Assembly (NCBI RefSeq): GCF_000002985.6
Contig: NC_003280.10
Location: 14,814,501-14,878,500 of the forward strand
Direction of reading: 5' to 3'
Origin: Caenorhabditis elegans
Lineage: Eukaryota; Nematoda; Chromadorea; Rhabditida; Rhabditidae
DNA length: 64,000 nucleotides
The position numbers and the translations under genes were made by a program. Below the pieces are notes generated by a model, which saw only the letters and a list, made by a program, of their open reading frames with translations, was not told where the DNA came from and searched no databases. This document shows positions 1 through 10,972 of this stretch, piece after piece. Each line of letters starts with the position of its first letter. The stretch's first letter is position 1.

Positions 1-160
1 CATAATCACCTGCGAAATGCTTCTGCTCAGTGTGCTCGCCACGTGGCTTTTGGCTCCACGTCACAATGCGATGTTCGACGCCTATCGTCCGTCTATGGCA
101 CTTTCGGAGACAACAGCGTCTCTTAATGAAACAGAGCAATCTATGATTCTGGATCACTGA
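1..160 (+). CDS. 3' terminal exon of a multi-pass membrane protein, OST-alpha/TMEM184-like
   Basis: The frame starting at base 2 is open for 52 codons to a TGA at 158-160 and enters from the left edge, so only the C-terminus is present. It begins IITCEMLLLSVLATWLLAPR, a hydrophobic helix containing a CEM motif, followed by a polar tail rich in S, T and E ending in MILDH. The last membrane helix of the organic solute transporter alpha/TMEM184 family carries a similar IIC-EM motif before a cytosolic tail, so I infer membership of that family. Members transport organic solutes or act in vesicle membranes. Codon use (CTC, GTC, TCG) is gene-like and the stop is followed by an AT-rich 3' flank. The rest of the gene is outside the window, so the family call is tentative. 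Confidence 0.6.
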   Translation, partial: IITCEMLLLSVLATWLLAPRHNAMFDAYRPSMALSETTASLNETEQSMILDH

Positions 161-1017
161 TTTTTTAATTGAATTATTTTATTTTTTAGACAGAAATTTT
201 AGATTTTGATTCACTTTTTTTAAATATTGATCTCATTTTGCACTGATCTCCAGCCGATCTAGTCGTCGCTCACCTTCACTTCCTGTGCATATTACTTATG
301 ATTTTCCCTGTGATTTTTTGTTGCTTTCTTTGTATTTTTTGAAATTGCAAAGTAAAAAAAAATGAGTAAAATAAAATGGTTTTATGCTCAAAATATATGT
401 TTTACGCACAGAAAGCCAGTACAAATGTTCAAAAAAATTGAATAAGATTAATTTGATCCAAAAGTAAATATTTCAGAGTCTTATTTTAACAAGATCAGCA
501 AAGAAAATGAAAATATACGAAAAGAAGAAAACTTTTCACTCTCTGCATCTCTTTTATATTTGAATGACCGCGCTTATTGTTTAAAGGCGCGCGCACTTTC
601 TCTGTTGTGTCTCGCAGCGATCTTTCGTCTCAAGCAGTCTTCTCCACTGAATCCTAAAATTTTCACGTTTCTTTTCACGATTTTTGCTGTTTTTTGACGT
701 TTTTTCACCGAATTTTTGTGATTTTCAGTTATAAAAAATTAAATTAGTCAATCCGCTTGCTGTGATGCCAAAATTCTCTAATTTTTGCCAGTAATTTTGA
801 GTTTTGTGTCAAAAATTAGGTCCTGGGACGTTTCAATTTCGTTTTGTTTTTTACTTGTCGAATTTTGGCTTTCTGATTATATAGAATTGACCCGAAATTT
901 TTAATTGCTCGAAATATGCTCGGATCTTAACAAAATTATGTGAATTTATCGATTTTCTTGTTATTTCCGCTTCTCACCGTTCTCAAGACCAATCTTTAAT
1001 GTAATTTTTATTTTCAG
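161..1017 (+). promoter_or_regulatory. 3' flank of the upstream gene and rpl-37 promoter region
   Basis: No coding potential is seen. A candidate AATAAA for the upstream gene lies near 370. The stretch from about 540 has a CTCTGCATCTCT block, a TTTAAAGGCGCGCGC word near 580 and T-rich runs typical of worm promoters. The rpl-37 ATG is immediately preceded by a TTTTATTTTCAG splice-acceptor sequence ending at 1017. This implies SL1 trans-splicing directly at the start codon, or a 5' UTR intron. No TATA box stands out, as usual for ribosomal protein genes. Confidence 0.45.
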
Positions 1018-1596
1018 ATGACTAAGGGTACTCAAGCTTTCGGAAAGAAGCACGTTAAGTCTCACACGCTTTGCAAGCGTTGCGGAAAGTCATCGTTCCA
1101 TATCCAGAAGAAGCGTTGCGCTTCCTGCGGATATCCAGATGCCAAGAAGAGAACCTACAACTGGGGAGCCAAGTCCATCCGCAGACGCACCACCGGAACC
1201 GGCCGCACCCGTCATCTGAGAGACGTCAACGCTCGCTTCAGGTATTTTTTAAATTTAAATTGGAAAATATTTTTAAAAAATTGGAAGAATAAACTATCGA
1301 CCGGTCTAATTTGTCTTATTACTTTCTGCTCCATGTGTGTTACTCAAATTCAATTTGGCAAAATATATAGCTCAAAATTGAAATTTTAAATTAGCTTTTT
1401 TTGTGTTACTGGACTGTAAGTGAATTTCAACATGCAATTCTCAATGCATAATAGTTTTCTAAAACCTTTCCAAACTAAAATTGTTCGATTCTGAAAAATA
1501 TGCCTTCAAAAATGCTTTTAACAATGCCCTTTTTCTTTCAGAAACGGATTCCGCGAGGGAACAACTCCAAAGCCACGCGCTCAACCAACCAACTAA
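1018..1596 (+). CDS. rpl-37: 60S ribosomal protein L37 (eL37)
   Basis: Two exons, 1018-1241 and 1542-1596, join in phase 2 to give 92 residues, the usual eL37 length. The protein opens [19 protein letters not shown] and carries the zinc ribbon [10 protein letters not shown]...CASCGYP (C-x2-C...C-x2-C) followed by the basic rRNA-binding tail with [13 protein letters not shown] and, across the splice, [14 protein letters not shown]. It is a structural component of the large ribosomal subunit and binds rRNA near the exit tunnel. The ATG lies directly behind a splice acceptor. An AATAAA lies 23 bp past the stop, and the convergent nuclear receptor gene starts its 3' end 149 bp away. C. elegans has more than one L37 locus as I recall, so the exact paralogue number is uncertain; the family call is not. 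Confidence 0.95.
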
Positions 1597-1618
1597 TTTG
1601 TTGCTGTTAATTGTTGAC

Positions 1619-1624
1619 AATAAA
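1619..1624 (+). terminator. rpl-37 poly(A) signal AATAAA
   Basis: AATAAA lies 23 bp after the rpl-37 stop and is followed by a T/G-rich stretch. The nhr-61 signal on the opposite strand lies about 85 bp away, so the two transcripts end tail to tail with little or no spacer. Confidence 0.75.
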
Positions 1625-1708
1625 CTGTCTACGTTCCAAGAAAGAAATCTTTATTGTTTTTAATGTACACAGAATAAGAAGAAATGATCCTGAAGTAAAG
1701 CTCAATAA

Positions 1709-1714
1709 TTTATT
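1709..1714 (-). terminator. nuclear receptor gene poly(A) signal
   Basis: TTTATT on plus reads AATAAA on minus, about 30 bp downstream of the receptor stop codon. It faces the rpl-37 3' end, so the two 3' UTRs probably abut or overlap. Confidence 0.65.
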
Positions 1715-1744
1715 CAACGTGGTTAAAGTGCGAACAATCACAGT

Positions 1745-4023
1745 TCAAAATTGTCGTCTATATCGGTGATCCCGAAGCTCTTGAGACCAGTCTCCCAGAT
1801 CGATAACATGGAGTACGTCGGATAGTTGAATGTTGTCGGTAGTTAAGTGCACCAATTCCTGGAAATATTAGTTTGAATTAGATAAAAGTTGGCTTTCGTC
1901 TTCTACCATTATAGATGCCAATAGAAGAACCATAGTTGATACTCTGATGCCTTGCTGCTCCTCTGGCAGCTTGATGCAATAACCCAGAAGCTCCAAGTAG
2001 AAATCCCGAGCTTCAGCAAGAATCTTTTCAGTTTTGGTGCTAACATTTGGTACAGCTAAAAAAATAAAAAATATAGATTTCATTTTGAGAACGTCTCACT
2101 CACGATCAGCTAAAATAACCATCACAGCTCCAACGATCCTCTCCTCATCAGACAGCTCCATACGTCTCAGCGGCTCCACCAAATTCTCCAAGCTCTTCTG
2201 TGACACACCACTATAGCTGAAAATAAAAATAAATCTCAGTTAATTCCTAAATTTCCCCGTACTCGACATACTCAATTCGAACTCCGTGCTTTCCCTCGGA
2301 CTTTGGCATATCACTGATCGAAGCCGGATGATAAGATCCATTGGAATAGCATACACCGTTGCAGCCCGCTTTTGCACTCCACGTGGAGCACAACCACCAG
2401 TAGAACGCCGCGAATCTCGATTTTGCAATCTTCATTTTATCATCTTCCTGCACATCTCTCAACTGATCAATCGATTTTAGAATATCCACAAATAGTACAA
2501 AAGCTCGTCGAAAGTCCGCGACGACGTCATTCAACGTTGCGATTCTCTCGGCGGTGGGCGTCAGGGGAGTTCGTGGCGAGACCACTTTCGTATTATGAAA
2601 TGCGTAACGAAAATCATAGGTGCCCGGGTAGGTCAGCTTCCAGAACTCTTCGGGATCCGTCCTCGCGTAGATCGCACGTAGATTATCGATTATTTGCTCC
2701 TTTTTTATGTCAAGTGTGAATAATGACGTGTGCGACTTCTTTTTCACCTTTAACGCGTCGGTTTGTGTGCTAATCGATAGAGTTTCCGGCATGGCTTCTT
2801 CGTCCCATTCGGGATCCTCTACTGTGTCGCCTTGTACCGCGCGTGGATTCATTCCGACGTCAAGGCATCGCGTTAGTCGGCATGAGCGGCACGCGTTTCG
2901 TTGTTCTGAAAATAGCCAAGTTGCGATTGGAGCGCGTTCGTCGGTTGGCTTTGCAATTTTCACCAAAAAATTACTGTACCTGGTCTCGACACGACGAATT
3001 TTTGTTAAATGCAAAAAGGTGTGCGCCTTTAAAGAATACTGTAGTTTCAAACTTTTGTTGAAGTGGAATTTTCATCGATTTTTCATACTTTTTCTCATGA
3101 ATTAGGAAAATTGAAGTGTTTTTATTGATATATTTAAGTTTTTTTTAAATAATTAACAAAATTTTTGATGAATGAAAAAAGGTGCGCGCCTTTAAAGAGC
3201 ACTGTAGTTTCAAACTTTCGTTGCAGTGGAATTTCCATCGATTTTTCTCAATTATTCGATAAAAAATAATTTTTTTTCATGAGAAAAAATTATGAGAAAT
3301 CGATGAAAAACCAGCCGCAACGATTATTTGAAATGACAGTACTCTTTAAAGGCGCACACCCTTTTGCATTTTTAGAAAAATTTGTCGTGTCGAGACTGGG
3401 TACCATATTTTACGGTTTTTACGCTATTTTACCTATTATTTAATAAGAATTTTAAAGATTTATCCATGTATTTTTCTGAAATTGATATTACGTGGTGTCA
3501 GAGTGTCTCATTTCGGCTTGATCTACGTTGATCTACAGAAAAAGCGGGAAAAGAGACGCAGAGTTCTCAACTGATTATGGTTAAGAGCGTGCTGACGTCA
3601 CATATTTTTGGGAAAAAAATTCCCGTATTTTTTGTAGATCAAAATGTAATGAGACAGCCTGACACCACGTGAATTATCAGAAAAACGTGGCCGTCAAGTA
3701 TAAAACTCGGCCACCTCCTTCCAGAAACAGCGTTTTTTCCTCAATTTACCTTTCGCCACGAGACATTTTCCACCGTGTCTACACGCGTACGTCCTATTTT
3801 TCCAAATGCTTCTCCTAAAAAATCCTTTGCACCCGTTGCAAGCGTTCACTCCGTAGTGTTTTCCGAGAGCCTAAAAGTCGATATTTTAATTTGAAGGGGC
3901 CGAAAAATCACGCACCACGTCCCCGCAAACAGCGCACTGCAGTGATTTGCGTATCGGCGTACCGCGCGTCGGCGATGATGAGGACGTCGATGCCGTCGAT
4001 GAGCTTATCGAGTCTACAATCAT
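1745..4023 (-). CDS. nhr-61: nuclear hormone receptor, probably NHR-61
   Basis: Six minus-strand exons: 4023-3916, 3870-3750, 2905-2272, 2216-2104, 2055-1907 and 1858-1745. Together they give 412 residues. After a Ser/Thr-rich leader, the DNA-binding domain (about residues 29-100) begins [15 protein letters not shown]. It has P-box [11 protein letters not shown] (Asn in place of the common Glu), then CRHGGKCLV and the second finger ending [21 protein letters not shown] hinge and a ligand-binding domain follow, with [11 protein letters not shown] and [18 protein letters not shown] helices. It is a nuclear DNA-binding transcription factor; the ligand is unknown. The start used is the only in-frame ATG in the first recognised exon; an acceptor-like TTCCAG just upstream leaves room for an alternative 5' exon. 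Intron 2 (880 bp) hosts two palindromic repeats. The nhr-61 name rests on recalled adjacency to L37. Confidence 0.85.
2972..3412. repeat. palindromic element in nuclear receptor intron 2
   Basis: The left arm (about 2974-3078) carries GGTCTCGACACGACGAATTT and GCGCCTTTAAAG. The right arm (about 3290-3404) carries the reverse complement, ending GTGTCGAGACTGGGTACC. A third, direct copy of the GCGCCTTTAAAG...TGTAGTTTCAAAC part lies at 3178-3262. This is the well-known kind of dispersed worm palindrome, a non-autonomous element probably mobilised in trans. It lies wholly inside the intron. Confidence 0.75.
3490..3672. repeat. second palindromic MITE-like element in the same intron
   Basis: The ends are inverted: ACGTGGTGTCAGAGTGTCTC at left and GAGACAGCCTGACACCACGT at right, with TTGATCTACGTTGATCTACA inside. 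A shortened relative occurs at 61431-61533. It has no coding capacity. Confidence 0.75.
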
Positions 4024-4633
4024 CGAGTTGTTGTGACGGTTCTGGAAGATTCGATATAGATATTCATCTTTTCACAGACCAACTAGAGTTTAGTTGGGGA
4101 GCGGAGAGAAAGAGAGTGGGTGGATGAAGAAACGCAGAAAATAATAGGTGTTTCAGAGAGGTTCAAAAAGTTTGTTAAAATTTGTTAACAGACTGAAAAA
4201 TGATCTAACAAATTATGATTTTTTGAAACATGAAGTAAAAAATGCATGCACAAATTAAAAAATAATCTAGGAAGGAAAGGCTTAGCTCAAGGTTCTACCG
4301 AATTGCAGACTAATTAGAAAAATAACAATTCAAAATATGAAAACAATTCAAGAAAACCGATCTCTGTCAGTGCTGCCCAGTGTTGCGGCGCAAGAGGTGA
4401 CTGAGACTTACTCAAAAAGGACTAGCGATATAGAGGTGAGATAAGAAATCGACGATGTTTCGAATTTGCGCACGTCAAGGTTGGCCCAAGAAGGTCTAGA
4501 AAAGTCTAGGAGCTTGAAAGAACTGAAGTCTAAAAAACATGACGCCTAGGCTTAAGGCCATTAATCTTAGCCAACAAAATCTAAAAGTCAAGACCACAAG
4601 TGTACGATCTAGTCTAGGCTCAATTCTTCGAGC
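4024..4633. other. gene-free stretch upstream of the nuclear receptor
   Basis: This is the 5' flank of the minus-strand receptor gene, so it should hold its promoter. It contains a GA-rich tract near 4095-4130. I see no gene or clear regulatory site. Confidence 0.4.
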
Positions 4634-4684
4634 TTATGCCTAAGCCTAAGCCTAATCCTAAGCCTATGCCTAAGCCTAAGCTAG
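4634..4684. repeat. short degenerate telomere-type repeat
   Basis: Variants of TAAGCC (C. elegans telomere TTAGGC read on the C-rich strand) run for about 50 bp, including TAAGCCTAAGCC and TATGCC/TAATCC variants. Confidence 0.75.
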
Positions 4685-5189
4685 TGAGGCCAAGTGATTC
4701 CGTGCTAAAATTGAGCCCTGCCCTAATCTCTGAACCTCAAACCTGCAACCTCTCGAAAAAGAATGAATGCAAAAGTAGTCTAAAACCTCCAAACCAGATA
4801 GACGAAAAAAACAACAATTTGTGCTCATTGAGCCCACTACAAAACGCAGCAAACGCTTAAACTCATTGGTCTATAAAATGAAGCACAGGGAAGAAGGAAA
4901 AGTTCATCGCGACCGAAAACGCAGTTTTTTTCACTGACACTCTGGAGGAAGAGAGACGCAGAGATGTGACAACAAGGGGTCTGTGTGAGTTCAAAAACCG
5001 AACGTCTGGCGACGAATGAGGAGGACATAGGAATAACATGTTTTTAATGAACAATTTGAAAAATGCGGAATTTGGAGCGTTTCTACAGTACCTCAGTTTT
5101 TTTTTCCAAAAAAAAAAACGATAGAGATACGAAACCGGGGTTCTTAAAATTTCTGATAAGTGGGTTTCAGACTAAAAACTTCAGACTAG

Positions 5190-5456
5190 CCTAAGCCTAG
5201 CCCTTAGCCTAAGCCTAAGATTAAGCCAAAGCCTAAGCCTACGACTAAACCTAGACCTAAGCCTAATCCTATTCCTAAGTCTACGCCTAAGCATAAGCCT
5301 AAGCCTAAGCCTAAGCCTAAGCCCAAGCCAAAGCCTACGCCTAAGCCTAAGATTTAGCCTAAGCATAAGATTAAGCCTCAGCCTAAGCCTAAGTCCAGGC
5401 CTGACCCTAAGCCTAGGCCTAAGACTAAGCCTAAGTCTGAGCCTAAGCCAGGAATT
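5190..5456. repeat. interstitial telomeric repeat tract
   Basis: About 265 bp consist almost entirely of TAAGCC hexamers with single-base variants (TAAGAT, TACGCC, TAGACC). The longest perfect run is near 5296-5320. The unit is the complement of the C. elegans telomere repeat TTAGGC. Degeneracy suggests an old internal tract rather than recent telomere capture. Apparent open frames rich in Arg-Leu on the minus strand are by-products of the hexamer. Confidence 0.9.
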
Positions 5457-6599
5457 TCGTGGCAAGACCCAAACTACATTCTTTGCGAAATTTTCAAATT
5501 AAAAGTAACCTTTCGAACATAATTGCCTTCCCAAAAGAGAAGTGACGCGGGAAATGTTCGATTCTCAGGAGAATTAGAAAATTGGCAGACACTTTAAGCA
5601 GGAAATTGAACAATTTTTCAATTATCAAATCTACCTTTGCGCCCACAATCCGAGATGTCCCATGTCCAGAATAGTGTGGACACATACACGAATCAGAATC
5701 TATATAAGAATCTATATAAATGACAGGTGTCTGGCGGTTTTTGCTCGGCGAGCCAGGCACCATGGAAACCTAGACGCTGAAATTTTGATTTTTTTCTTCG
5801 GTTTTTCGAGTTGACCTTCGTGAGTTTTATGAATTTTGTGAAATTTGATGTCGAATTTTCAGGTGGCCGGGTGATTTTTTATTTGAATTTGGTAGGTAGC
5901 CAAAAATTTGAAAACGTCATGTTTTTTTCAAAATTTTTTCAAAGCTTTTGGAGTTGTCGAGCCTTGAAATCAACAGATGAAAAAATCATCAAAAAATTTT
6001 CAAAAATTGTGACCAAGCTACACATAAACGCAATGTCTCTAATAGAATCAGTGACTTAATGATCTCAGTAATAAATCCCCAATCACGTGGGAAAAGACAA
6101 GAATAAAGCGATCTTTCGATTCTTTCACCAAATATGTGTATGTGTCATACGGAGCACACACACAAGAGACGCAGAAAGCTTCAGGGTAAAAGTTTTTGGC
6201 CTGTGCATACATCACACAATATAAGACGGAAAAACGAATGAAAAGCATTGAAATGAATGGAGAGAGAGTTACGTCAATGATGATTTTTTCGGAATTGATG
6301 ATGACTACAACGAGTTACGATTTTCGATCTAAGAATTGTGGAAAATTAGACTTTTTTTGAAAATTATAGAGGCCAAAAGAACTTTATGAATAAAATTGTT
6401 AGATCACAAGGTAGGTAAGTAGGTAGGTAGGTAAACCCTTCTACCTTTGCCAAAATAAACAATAAAATGTCAGTTAAAATTTTGTTTTAATCTTAAAAAA
6501 ATAGAGATATGCCAGTTTAAAAATATAAATATTGTGGAGATTAACAAAAAATTATCGAAGTTCAACAATAACTATTTAGGTACAAAGCAGGGCAAATTT
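5457..6599. other. gene-free AT-rich stretch
   Basis: Short open frames are present but none has splice partners, codon bias or recognisable domains. A GAGACGCAGAA word lies at 6166 and a (GTAG)n microsatellite at about 6410-6435. Confidence 0.4.
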
Positions 6600-6712
6600 G
6601 GCAAGTCAGCATATTGCCGGTTTGCCGATTAACTGGCAATTGGGTATTTTCCAATTTGCCGGAAATTTTAATTTCAGCTATTTGCCGGTTTGCCGCTTTG
6701 CCGGAACAAAGT
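6600..6712. repeat. GGCAAA/TTTGCC minisatellite fragment
   Basis: Repeated TTTGCCGGTTTGCCG and GGCAA words form about 110 bp. This is one of more than twenty similar patches in the window, interpreted as parts of hAT-like miniature elements. Confidence 0.7.
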
Positions 6713-7399
6713 CCTACCAATGCTCAGGTCAAAAATTATTCTAAATAGTGACCTCATTATTTTTCGGTTCATATTATGAGTAATAATAATCAAAAAACAT
6801 GTAACATCACATGTGAAAAATATATGTTAAAATAGAGTTATTATTCAGGTGGTGGAGATCAAATATCATAGCATATTCTGATTTATTCAGGGTGATAATT
6901 AGATCAGAATGTGAGAGGTAAATAGCCAAAATATAAGATCTTCGAACAAAAAAATCCAGCAACACTGGGGGACTTTTCGAACTCTTCTCTACGACGACTA
7001 GTGTCGAAGGAAATGCTCATATTCCTGAATTGGCAGTGTGAGCATACTAGATATGGTGCGAGAAATAGTATGGAGAAGTTAGAGAGTGCCTAGATAATAA
7101 GACGGGGGCACCAATGGGATCAAGTTGCACACACATATACATACACACGCATATTTCTTGAGCTTTGATATAAGGAAGCCGAGGAGCAAAATTTGAATGG
7201 AATTCTAAAGCAGGGTGATCAGAATTGGACAAGGGCTTGGTATATTAAGCTATACTAAAGGAGATTTGAAATTCTGAGTTATAAATATATGATTAGTAGT
7301 GCTGTAAAATAGGTTTTAAAAGCTAAAGCAGGAAAATCTTAAGAAACATCGGACAGAAACGAGGAAGATTGGGAGGATTACGGTATAGGGGATGGTTAG

Positions 7400-7700
7400 C
7401 AAATGAAATTGGCAAATTGCCAGAATTGAAATTTCCGGCAAATCATCAAACGGGAAAATGGCCGGAATTAAAAATTTCCGGCAAATCGGCAAACCGGCAA
7501 TATCACCTATTTTGAAGAGTAAGCAAATTCTATGAAAATATCTTAAGAAAATGGGGAAAAAAATTTCAGAAAGGCACATTTTTTAGTGTGTCCGTCTTCT
7601 TATAAAAAATAGCCCAAAAACTTCCGGCATACGGCAAACCGGCAAATTGCCGGAACTCAAAATTTCCGGCAAATCGGCATGAAAAAGTTCAAATCATCAG
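7400..7700. repeat. GGCAAA-type element with conserved core
   Basis: GGCAAATCGGCAAA words flank a core containing a run like TTTTGAAGAGTAAGCAAATT and TATGAAAATATCTTAAGAAA. The same core is seen at 27920-28030, 39720-39830 and, inverted, at 61200-61290, so it is a shared internal segment of the family. Confidence 0.7.
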
Positions 7701-10344
7701 AGTACTGTAGAGGTAGAGGTACTGTAGGAATTTTACACAAATTGAAAGAAAATTATGGTGACAGTAAAAATTTGAGCACCATTTTGATTATTTTTCGTCA
7801 AAATTGCTGCCATTCGAAATATTACGCAACATGAAAAAGCCCGGCTCCAAAGTAAAAAAAATTGGAAAAACGTTGTTAACTGGAAAATTAAAGAAGAAAA
7901 CTGTAACCTGTGACCTAACTTTTGCCACGTAGAATCACCTCGGCCACCACTCACTTACAAGTTGGTCACACTAGAACCGGCATGCTGACATAGATTATAC
8001 AAGGGAGAAGAACAAGACTCCTCTTCACTGCCCCCTCCTCTTTTTCTATAATCCTCTCACACTCGCACACTATCTCAGTCGATCTACCCGTCTGTGCCTC
8101 TCTATCTCAAACCGCCGATTTCTGCGACAATAATCGGACTGTTTGATCGTCTCCACCGGGGGGAAATTAGCGCTAGAGATAGCAAACAGTCAGAGACGTA
8201 GGTGAACATGCAAATGACTGAAATCAAAAGATGAAGTTTGAAGGTTTTATTGGAAATCGGAAAACGGAACTTTTGCAGAAAGGGATTTTTCAGAATTTTT
8301 TCAGCGGAGCTAAAAACATTTTACATTTAAGCGAAAATTAGCAACATTTTGAGATTGAGCCAGCTACAGTTTTTTTTCTTTTATTGGTTCGATTCCGGAT
8401 AAAATTACAGCGGCTGACATTTTACGGGTTCGTTTTTGGTATTTTGGCAAATGAACTAGAGTGCTAACAATGAGCGTTTTCGTGGAGCAAAATATAATTA
8501 TGGTATGCTTTTTACACATTTTTCCAAATTTTGAAAATTAAGCTTCTATCCTAAATGTACCAGAAACTATCTTAGAAAAGCTGAAACAAGCCACTGAAAA
8601 CGTTTTTTTCTGAAAATGATATCCAAAAAAGTTCATAAAAACATTTCTAAATTCATTTTCTAATTTAAAACAATTTGCTCAAAATATGAAATATTTTTCT
8701 GAAGTCTGGCATTTTTGTAAACCTTCAAAACTTACCATGGCATCAAAAACCAACAAAACTATAGTCCAAAAAAATTAGTGCAAATTGAAAAACTTTTCTT
8801 TCTCTATGTAATATTTCAAAATTGAGTTCAAAATTACACCTGCCCCACGAGCAGCTGCCTGTGTTTTGTGTGCGCCTTGCTGATCTGTCCAAAATTGAAC
8901 CGAAAGTACATGTCTCGTCGTCGCTGATAACGAAATAATTTTTGGGCAACAGACATCGTTGGCCAAGTGTCAAAAAGGATAGGGGCTTTTGGATTTTTTT
9001 TGGAGAAATTAGAACTGTTCATATTCTTGTAGAGCTTGCCGGGCTACTGTGGGGGTACTGTAGAGGTTTGTAGATCTGGAAAATGTTGAGTTGCTGTATT
9101 GATAGTGCAAAGGCTAAGAATACGCAATGGAAGATAATTGACAAGGAAGTAGAAAAACTTTTAAAGATGTGAAATATGAAGTAGATATAGAATACATAGT
9201 ATTGGGTAGACTGAGGGTACGGTAAGGCACGGTAGAAGGTAGGGAAAGTTTGAAAAAATGGTATGAAAGAGGGATGTGCGGTAAATCTATGACACAACCT
9301 GTTTCAGTATGACAATCAATTTTTTTGAATTAAAACAATTGTATATATTTTGCGGAAAAATGCGAGCATTTCTTAAAACTGTTTTTCTCCAATAGACTTC
9401 CAGCCATTTTTCAGATTTTTTGAACAAAAATAAATACTATTTTCAGACTGATCAAACACTTTTCTATATTTCTACATTTATTTTTTTATTTTTACTGTTG
9501 AACTGTCGTACCGAAATGAACACTGTTGTAGATTTGTGTACTTAAAAATTTTGGAAAATGTATTTTAAAAATAAACAATTGCCGTGCCTACCTGCTTTAG
9601 AAGCAAAAAACATTAATAAATCGGCGATAGGCAGGCAGGCGCGCCTACATATCATTGAAACCAGAACCTTTAGGTTTAATACCCTTTTATTCCCTCAACT
9701 CCACGAAAAGGCGTGGTTTAACTGGATTACGGTAGGTGCAAATTTTCTGATTTATGATGGACAAATATTGCTCTCATTCTGACGTGATACTTCTGACCAG
9801 ACCAACCAAAAGAAAAAAAGCGGAAAGAGACTGATAAAAAAAACTTCAAAACACGGATTATTACTCATCCCCTCTTCCCCCATCGCCTCACTAAAAAGCA
9901 AAGATCCTCAGTTCGATCCGTTCATTTTTAAATATATTCTGATTCACGGGTGAACCCATTGAACTCTCCGAAACCCGGCCCCTTTTCAAGGATTTTTTGA
10001 TTCTTACACTCGGCGGGCGGGCACACACACACAAATTCTCGTGCTAAATCTCGGCTGTTGTGTCGGGGGAGTGTAAACAAAATAGATATAGGAAAAAGGG
10101 ATTTTTCGATCTTTAGCGGGCCAAAAAAAAGTGGATGTTTCAAATGTAAGATCAGTCTTATCGTCAGAGCCAATTTTCGTGGTGAGATCCAATTATTTTA
10201 GTTACCAAGTTTTTTTAAAAAATATATAATAGCTTTGCTGGTTCATTGCTATATTTTTTAAAAATGCTGAAATTTACGGAAGTTGTGAATCCTAGGCAGA
10301 AAATGCCTGCCTACCTTCAAGAATCTACACATGTTTATGCCTAT
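7701..10344. other. gene-free stretch
   Basis: No convincing gene. It holds CACTCGCACAC/CT-rich promoter-like sequence near 8030-8110, a GTAGGCAGGCAGG-type patch near 9580-9650, short ACTGTAG words (about 7700 and 9050), and poly-A/T runs. Open frames here lack bias and splice partners. Confidence 0.35.
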
Positions 10345-10460
10345 CATTCCAATCAGGAGTGGGCGGCAAACGATTTTTTCCGGCAAATCGGCAAATTGTC
10401 GGAATTGAAAATTTCTGTCTAATTGGCAAATCGGCAAATTGCGGTTTTGCACATTATTTT
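10345..10460. repeat. hAT-like element end with GGCAAA words
   Basis: CAGGAGTGGGCGGCAAACG at about 10354 is a terminal sequence shared by many patches in the window, followed by CCGGCAAATCGGC words. No matching right end could be assigned. Confidence 0.55.
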
Positions 10461-10633
10461 TGGAAATTTCAAAATTTCATTTTTAATCGGCAAAAATTTC
10501 AAATGTTGCAGTAATTTATCGTTAATGGTTACCTTCAAATTGATGTATGTCTTGAATTGTGAACGTAACAATTACCAAAAGTAAGCATTTTTGATGATTC
10601 AGAAATTACTCTTCAAACGAGAAACTACTAAAT

Positions 10634-10972
10634 CAGGGGCGGGCGGCGAACAATTTTTCCGGCAAACAGCAAATCGGCAATTTGCCAAAAGTTAAAATTT
10701 CCGGCAAACCGACAAATTGCCGAATATGAAAATTTCCGGCGAACCGGCAAACCGACAAAATGGCGGAACTGAAAATTTTCGGATTATCGACATTTTGCCG
10801 AAGATGAAAATTTCCGGCAAATCGCAAACTTGCGGAAGTGCAAACTTCCGGCAAATCGACCTTCTGCCGAAAATGAAGATTTCAGGGAAACCGGCAAATT
10901 GCCGGAATTGCAAATATTCGGCAAACCGGCAATTTGGGGAGAAAAATTTGCCAAACTGCAAGCCCACTCCTG
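10634..10972. mobile_element. hAT-like MITE with 7/8 target duplication
   Basis: The left end CAGGGGCGGGC and the inverted right end (reads CAGGAGTGGGC from the other strand) bound 339 bp of GGCAA repeats. The flanks are TACTAAAT at left and TACTACAT at right, an 8-bp duplication with one mismatch. CAGGGGTGGGC-type termini and 8-bp duplications are hallmarks of the hAT superfamily. No transposase is encoded. Confidence 0.75.

Noticed and set aside
1242..1541. snoRNA in the rpl-37 intron
   Set aside because: Ribosomal protein introns often host snoRNAs, but I found no convincing C/D or H/ACA boxes.
5181..5465. Arg/Leu-rich 94-residue open frame
   Set aside because: It is the translation of degenerate telomere-type hexamers.
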